DNA from: Owenia fusiformis | Lineage: Eukaryota > Annelida > Polychaeta > Sabellida > Oweniidae | Assembly: GCA_903813345.2 (NCBI GenBank) | Contig: CAIIXF020000005.1 | Coordinates: forward strand, 16,433,375-16,497,374 | Direction of reading: 5' to 3' | DNA: 64,000 nt | Part shown: positions 49,501-58,500 of the stretch, piece after piece | Numbering within the stretch: the stretch's first letter is position 1 | Layout: each line of letters opens with the position of its first letter | Made by a program: the position numbers and the translations under genes | The notes under the pieces: model-generated | Database searches by the model: none | What the model was told of the DNA's origin: nothing | What the model saw: the letters and a program-made list of their open reading frames with translations, nothing else

Positions 49501-52500
49501 ACTGTGTAGAACAAGAAATTTGTAAAACTTGAATGTGGCAAATTGTTACCTTCACCATTGGAGTACTTTCTGTGACTATGTACTTACTTTCTAAAGGTAC
49601 GCCATCTATAAACCACTTGATTACAGGTTGAGGGTCACCTCCTGCCCGACAGGTGAATGATGCGCTCTCACTGTCTGATGAGTTGACATTTTTAGGTTTC
49701 TCTGTGAAGTAAGGGGCAGCTGAAAACACAAATATTGTTAAAGTACTGACTTTTCGTGATTTCTAACTTGTGACACCTATATTGCTTGGTTTTAACTACA
49801 AACGATCATTGTTATTGTACAGGTATTCATCTTTGAAGTACATTTACAAAACTTCTGTACAAGTGCATGTAATATCAATCACATGCACATATACTTACAT
49901 TGCACATTTAGGACCACAGTTAAACTGACTGTGCCTTCACTATTCTCCCCTGTACATTCATATTCTCCAGCATCCTCCACCTCAGCTTCAGGAATCAAAA
50001 GTTCACGGCCAAAGTCAAGGAACTCTGCGCTACTGGGCATAGGTTCGCCAATTCTTCTCCAGCTCACTGTGGGAGTAGGCCTAGTAGAAGATATACATTT
50101 TTGATTATTTTCTTACACCAATTATATCTGATATTATCAATCTTTGAACAATTTTTATTCTGAAAATGCTTCAGACCTTTTAGGCTTTTGGCTTTTCTCT
50201 TCATTATTCTGTTCTTGTAGGTAAGAGAATTTGTCATCAAATGGACTTTGGTATTGTAAATGTTATCTATCTTTTGATTTTGAAATTTGAAAAATTGTAA
50301 ATTGACAGTCCTCAATACTATCACTGAGATTATTTTGCAAATTACAAAGGAAACATGGTTTGTTTGAACTCTTGAATTCTTAAAATAGGCTTAAAGTAAT
50401 AAACAAATACTTTTTTTTAAAAGTTAGATAAAATCTATTGAAAGTTGTACCAGGGCTTAAACTCTGGCATAAGGAAGAAATATATTTCAAAAATGCAATA
50501 CTTACAGGCCACTAAATATACACTTCAATAAAGCTTCTTGCTTGACGAGTACCACTTTCGGAGTGGGAGTATGGTACATCTTCTGCGGGGCCTTATTTCG
50601 TGTTCTTAAAACTGCAATAAAACATACATAAACAATTTGGTATTTTTCAACTGTGGAAGAATGATCAGTCTTGCATCAATCCCATGTATGCTTCCACCCC
50701 CCCCCCCATAACAAATACTCATTTAACACAAGGTTGAAGTAAGGAGTTTGGGGGAGGGCATTAACTTGATTCAAGACAATCAATTTACTAAATATAACAG
50801 ATAAATGGTTACAACATCCAGTATCATTAATACAGGGTGCTACTCAAGCTAAGTACAGCACTGTGCTATCTGATATAAAATGAAGGGTAGGGGAACTTGT
50901 ATTTTGTGAGTTCCCAAAATATTAGTACATGGAGGAAATGGAGTAAATAAGGTAAATACCTTTTCCTTATACTTGGGTAGCACCCTATACTTAACTGATT
51001 AAAAGTAGAAAGTCTAAATGATTATTCTCATGAAGAAATTGAGGATTTGGAATTTTAATGAAGAGTTATTACAAATTCTATCTATATTAGAGACATATAC
51101 TATACGTATGTGGTATTATATGAATATATAAGATATCTATGTGATCAGATTTTCCAGGAGATGTCAAGGTAATCTGCAGATCAGTTGAAGTCTTGCTAGT
51201 GACCCTTCATCCCTAGAGTGGCTACACACATAACCTCCAAAAGGTCAGGAAACAGGAGGTGGGGGGGGCATTTGATTTTTTGATTTCACAAAATCATGTG
51301 TTGTCTTTCAATGTTCAAATAACTAATGTTTCCCATTGTGCTTTTTCATTTATTGATGTAGGTCACAGTGAACTTATTCAAAAAATAATATTTCCAATAT
51401 TAAGTAATCAAGAGGAGGGATTAATGTTTAAAATATCAAGTTATCATGTTTAAAGTACGAAGACAGATGTCATTTTTATCTAAAATTCTCAAGCTCAGTC
51501 AACGATGTGGTATCCCAGTAGGGAAATCTCACATTAAAGACACACTTATTTTCTGGTAGGAAGGGATAGATAACTTTTGCACAAAATATTATAAAACTGC
51601 CACATGCATATTGAGAATTCAGACATGACTCGAGGGTCTAACAGTCTAGACCAATCAAATTGCTCTTTGCAGTTCAATTATATGTCAATAAAGGATCCAG
51701 CATTGATAGTTGTGGAAAAACGGAGTTTATAATGGTTTATGTCCTCTCCCCATATAATGAAATTTGAAAAGTTCACTTAATAATCAACATTTTTCATTAA
51801 CAAAATCATTTCCCCCTTCTTAATGAAATAAACTTTTGTTTTTCCACACTACAGTTTCCCTCATCCCCAATTTCATAGCAAGATAGATTTAATTATTCTG
51901 CAAGTAAAAATAAGAATTATAAAAGTGAAAAGGCAAATTCTGCATGGTGCACATATTCTGCTAAGCAAGAAGTCCCATCAAGATTGCCACAACATTTTAA
52001 AATCAAAATCCCCTTTCCCCAATTCAAGCGCAGAACTCCCTGATCAAATGCATTGTTTTTTGTTGTTGACAAATTACATGTTCAATGACCGCATGTATAT
52101 GTATATCAATTTAGTAAAGCTAGCTCACTTTTTTCGTATTTAATGTAGGTTTCTCAAAAAAGAAATAGAACAAATACTTATCATAAACACATTTAACAAA
52201 ACCAATAAATGACTACCTTGAACATAGTGATGTTAAATGGAAACTGTGTTTTAGAAGCAAACCCTAAATGAACTATGAAGAATCCATTCTACTCCTAGAT
52301 ATTTCCGAACATATATGCAGTCCCATAACCGACTAACCTCTACCCCCAGCTGTGATTTACATACATGTAAAGAAGCACCCCCAGTTGATGACATCATATG
52401 ACATCAATGTCATATCATAGATGCACCTCCAGATGATGACATCATATGACATACATACACACATTGTACAAGCAATCCCAGCAGATGACGCCATGATTTG

Positions 52501-55500
52501 ACATACAGTTGATGATGTCAGGATTTGACATACATACACATATATTGCACAAGCAACCCTCAAGTTTAGGGCTTGTTGATATGATATGACGTGCACACAC
52601 ACATATTAAACAAGCACCCCAAGATAATGGTAGATAACGCCAGGTAGCTAACGGATTACCTGGCTCTGCAACTATACGTGTTATTCCATCTTGGACAAAC
52701 ATCCCGACTACAGTATTCTGTGAGGTACAAGCATATTTGTTCACTCCATCCTCTGCTAAGATATTAGCAAAGTGAAGTTGACCTGCAACGAAGGAGTCAT
52801 GTATTGCTTTATGAATATAGAAAAATGAATAAATTCAACTGACCTTTCTTTGGTTCAATTATGGAATCCTCTCCTTGTATATAAGATCTAACATCGCTAT
52901 TTTTCACAGTGCAGGAGTACTTTAAGAGATCTTTTTCTATTATGTTAGCAAAATGGAGGTTACCTGGAAAAAGCAAATGAACAATGCCAGCCATTAGAAG
53001 TAAAAAGCAGGGCATTTAGTGTGATATGGCATATGAATGAAAATGATTGGAGGTGGTTGAATGATTTTTGGTGGTTGAATGATTTGGAGGTGGTTGGATG
53101 ATTTGAAGGTGGTTGGATGATTTGAACGTGGTTGGATTGATTTGTAGGTGGTTGAATGGTTTGTAGGTGGTTGGATGATTTGTAGGTGGGTAAATCACTA
53201 TTATTAGCACCTTGAGAGGCCTGTTCTCGGGGTATCAGAACTAGTTTAGAATCCTTATATTTCACGATATTGACTTGAGCAATATTGGTAAGCCATAGTT
53301 AGTCATTATCTGAGTTTGTACTAAGCATTCAAAAGGTGGTGATAAAAATTTTAACCACATTTCAGTGGGCAACAAAGCCAAAGGATGAAGATTTCAATAT
53401 GTTGCCCTTTGAAATGAGATTTCTATAATCTAAATGGTTGAAAACTCGAAGCCTAAAAGGTTGAACACCTGAACCCTAAAAGTTAAATGGCTGAATGGAT
53501 AACTACCTACTACTAACTAAATAAATGATTGGACACTGGATAACTAAATGATAGAACCCTGTGACAAAATGGTTGTTCATTTCTTTACTAGGTAGATGAT
53601 GGAATTTTGAATCACCAAATGGTTGTATTCCAAATGGTTGTATTCTCTTAAAATCTGATGACAAATATGTTGGATACTGAATGATTTAATGGTTGGAACT
53701 AAATAGTAAAATATCGAATCACAATATAGAAATATGATTAATGAATGAAGTGTAACTGCAATCCGTAACAATCCAATGTTGGCACCAAATCTGAAGAATG
53801 AAAATGTTGATGTGCAGAAAATCACAAAACCTCAAAATACAGCACCATTATTACTTTCATATGGACAAATATTTCTAATCATAGTGTAATATACAACATT
53901 TCATCAGCAATAGAACAATTAAAAGAAAGTCTAATGAATTATTGACTATTTCAAATCAGAATCTATTACTTTAACACTAAGGGAGTTTTCTTAATTAAAA
54001 GATTCATACACCAGTACAAGGAGAAAGGTAATTCTTCATGCAACGGCAAGAGAAGCCATAGGATTTATTTACAACATTTTTCCAACCATAGAAGAAACCG
54101 AAATACACTGAAGTAAAAATAAAATATTATAGTTTAATCACTCTATTGAATGGTCCGTTCTTGAATTAATGTTGAACACCTAAAAATGATGAGAACGAAA
54201 GTAAGACGTTGAATCAGGAAACAAAAACAATAAAATTGATGAAGAAGAGAATATTCAGAGTTGGGAGGCGCTGGATCACACCAAAAGCAGAAACACGAAC
54301 GAACGAAGGGAATCAACAATATAAAAATCTAGTATGTAATAATATCACGTCATGAATATAAAATAATGAGAAATGGCGTAATGACATGGTTAGGGGTCCC
54401 TGGTGTTGGTGGCAAGCTCGTGTTTGCCTTGATGCAGGTGATACGGTGATTCAGTGAAATGATGCTATTTGTGATTTAAACCATCTGAACCATACCAGCA
54501 AAGTGTAAAAGCCTGACATGCATGCACATATTCATGCAAAACACCAGATAATAATAATAAAAATAGATTTTTAAATCTAAAATTGCCACTTCACACATTC
54601 AAGTAATTTGACAAGGTAGGATAGAGTAGTAGGTATAGATTTACAATAATCAGAAATTGTATGATTTGTAAAAATAACATAAAAGAGGATTTTCTTTTAA
54701 CGTAATAATGAAATAAAAGTAAAACTAGAAATGTAGTACATATATAGTACATATACAGTACAGTAACCAGCCTAAGCATATAGTGTAATTGCTACTGAAG
54801 CCCCATCTATATTGACTAAAACCAACTGCCCCTAAACAACAAGATTAGAAAATGTGATGGCAATGCCCGGGCGTTACATGTCCAGTAGTTGCATGTTGAT
54901 ATTAGCCCAGTGCCGTGAGCATTGCTTACCTCCTATTACCACAAAACAAAGAAAAATTCTTAACATTAATTAGAAAACACAATACAATTTAATATAAACA
55001 TTCATTATTTCTTTCAGTATATTTGAATGTTGGAGTAGTCTCTGGTAATGCCTGGGTCTCATTTGCTCCGATTCACCAGCCGGCGCCTGGCCGATTGAGT
55101 GTTTTGCTCAATATTGTATTCAATTTTGAACAAAATACTCAATCGGCCGGGCGCCGTAGTGAAAATCGGAGCAAATGTGACCAAGGCATTAGCCGCCTAT
55201 CTATATCCCTGCAATGAGAGATAATAGAAGGAGCATACACAGACTCAATATCAGCTAAAGTTGAAGTTAAGTCATTTGATTTTTATTTCACCAGAAGATC
55301 AAATGAATTCTAAACTAACTCATTTATTTTATAAGTTCTATTATATCATTTCTATGACATTAAAGCTAGTTTTAACGTACCAGATTCATCCCAACCAACC
55401 CTGGGGGTTGCAACTACGGGGATAATCCCCGCACTGGCTCTGGACCCTTCCTTTGTCCAGGACCAGAATACATTGGTCTGGTCCTTGGGGTAGCTGTAAG

Positions 55501-58500
55501 GAGGGGTGCAGTTTAAGGTCAATTTATCACCGACATTGACCTTGTGTCTCTTAGGTTGTATGTTAGTATTTGGGAATGGTAGCAGCTCTGAAATTAGATA
55601 AACATACATTAGGGAGTTTAAGCTTGCAATGTTTTTCACAACCTAAACGTGAACAGAAAATATTTAAGCGATGCATTTGGGCGATTGGTCATACATATAG
55701 GTTGGTGTTTCGATTTCACATGCAAGCTTAAACTCCCTATTATAAGGTCCTACATCCTGTATCCTGTATCTGGACAAAATTCAAAACACAATCTAGCAAT
55801 GGAGCTCATGAGTTAATATTACAGGTCATTTATAACACATCATACCCCTGTATTAATATTTGCCTCATGAATGTGTTTATATGTCTATACATGTATATCC
55901 TTGGCGATTCCTCTTTGGGATCATCAGAAACCCTCCTAAACAAGCTAAACAAGGTATGACACAATGAGTTAAACAATGAGCTAGGATTCGATTAATTTTG
56001 ATGTTGTTTGTGGAATGTTGTATTTCTCACAAACATTGTGAATTAAGCTATATAAAATGTATCTATTTTATTTATTTATTTACTATAATTATCTCGCATT
56101 AGATTTACAGTATATAAGAGTGTTTATCAAAAACATAAAAAATGTATTACAATAGTCAATAGTCTTGTACAATATTGTCAAAGATACATAATGAAAGGAA
56201 TCTACTATAGTTTTATAATGGAGACTTTTAAATTTTCCACTTACGTGCAACTTTCAGTTGAGTTTTAATGCTAATAGCAGTCCCATGTCCATTGTCTACA
56301 AAGCACTGGTAGGAACCCTTATCAAGGTCACTGGCATCATCCAGATAGATGGAGCCTGTGTTAGTGTCAACACGGTTCCAACGTGTTCCTATCTGAAGCT
56401 CTGTGTCATTCACCTTCCACACATACCTATGAATATTGAAAATATTTATACATAACTTGTATCTTTTCTTGGCTATTTTTCATATGTCTTTAGAATTACT
56501 CAAGTACCATTATCATTGTTGTGGGGGACCTAAGTTTGTTGAGAATTATTGGCCCCGTCCATGAAGACACTGGAGGAAGTTCCAAAGGAGGTGATGAGAG
56601 AGCATGAAAAGAAGGGATTGGATAAACCAGAGGCAAGTAAGGGGGACATCAATGGCTACCATATGTCTGGATGGAGCAGGACTTTGTAAGAGAATGATCA
56701 ATAAAATACCCATAACTGAGATATACGAATAATTCATATGCTACTAGTAAGGCAGTATTCTAAGAAATGGGTATCTATTATGAGAACAAAGCCAGATGCT
56801 TAGTCTGGAAAATTGATGATTACTATTACTTCATTTGGTATTACATATAATCTGTTATAAACAAAGTAGCTGATGAGTATCAGAATGAGTCTGCAGTTGA
56901 TCCTTTAAGGTCAAACTGACCTTTCAGACACTAATGAGCTGAACTTTTAAGGTCACCATACCCTGAACATAAATGACACTAATGAGTTCTACTGTTTCAG
57001 TCTGACAAACCGAGCAAGATTTGCAATAAATCATTCTAATACCCTGAATCTTCATTCACTAATAACAACACTACTCTCTGGTAATCTCAGAGGATTTTAT
57101 ATTTTTGATGCTTATACGATCTTAATAATCTCAAATATCATGTAAATCTCATGTAAATCAAAAAAGGAAGTAGTAGGCCAAAAATGTATGATCATGACAT
57201 GACTGATGTCGTTAAAACAGTATATACTGATTAGAGAAATGCTCAAAGAATTATATTTAGTTCAAAGAGTGAAGACAACATTAAGCTGGAATAAGTCAAA
57301 GATTAAAGGGTATTATTCTGAGAACTTAAATTGAGAACAAGCCTGACATATTCTGAGTCTGGATAATGAAGAAAATATGGCTGGTTAGTGGTTAGAAAAA
57401 ATAGTTTCTTTTTCTAATAGGAGGAAAACAATTTCATTTTTGAGTAAAAAGGTTATAGTTCCCAAAAGGTCTAGTGGTTCAGACCATAGTTGAACCAATA
57501 CTTCGACTAGGATGTAGCATTTCCCATTTCCTGTTATTTCATGATTGTTCAATACATTCAATTTCCCATCATTCATTATTAACAAAAAATTATACTGCTT
57601 TGCCCTTTACCAATAAAATAAAATACAAGAACTATCAGACTCGCTTTTCTACCATGATATCATAATAATTTTCCTACTACATGTAGTCTACTAAAACAAT
57701 TTTCTGAAATTGATGAGGCCCCCAGTCAGATGTTGCTGCATGACATGGCTAATGGTCATAATACTACATTTTTAATATATCAGTTTTACCCCATGAATTT
57801 ATATTTTCCCACAAATGTAGAGAGCCAATAAGAAACAAACTATCAAAGGTGAGATTAATATACTAACATACATTTTCTTCATCAACACCTTATGAAGAAG
57901 AATATATGGGGCTTAAAATCGTTTTGTAAAAATCTTTTTTTGTAGTGAATAGTAAATTGCCAAAAACCAACATTGTAGTATTTGTCATAGTGACCTGATG
58001 GATGACAGAGATGAGAGGAGGGAAGTCTGTGAGTAAAATGAAACATACCAAATATGCACCAACATACAAATATGACAGAACTATAATTATGTTACATTTT
58101 TTGCATCCTCCGATCACAGGGCTTCAAAATCCAGAATATGTTCTTTCTTTTTACCCCCTGCGATAAGCAGTTAGCATTTCCCCGATTAAGAACTGGCAAT
58201 CTGATTGGCTGTCGCAACACTGCGACAGAAATCATGTATAAGTCATTGCGCATAATTAAATCACATGATTCAGTTAAATCGGGCGCTTCCAAATTGGTTA
58301 TAGCAGGGGGAAGGAGGTACAGATTCCGGATACCTGCTTAGGAGGATGCATTTTATGGGACAAGACTGTCTTGCATGGTCTTTGGTCAACCTTCTTAATA
58401 TCACTCTTCCTAGTGCAGGGGTTGGGTGTTTGTAAAAGAGGGGGATGGGGGAGGGGGGTTAATAAAAGGCTAATGAGAGAAAAATGTTTAATGATATTCT

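Noticed and set aside
53016-53210. Threonine/proline/asparagine-rich minus ORF resembling a repeat protein
   Set aside because: Produced by the 20-bp minisatellite; no neighbouring exon structure.
56562-56693. 43-codon + ORF beginning [19 protein letters not shown]
   Set aside because: Charged and less AT-rich than its surroundings, so possibly an old transposon piece, but too short and unrecognised to call.
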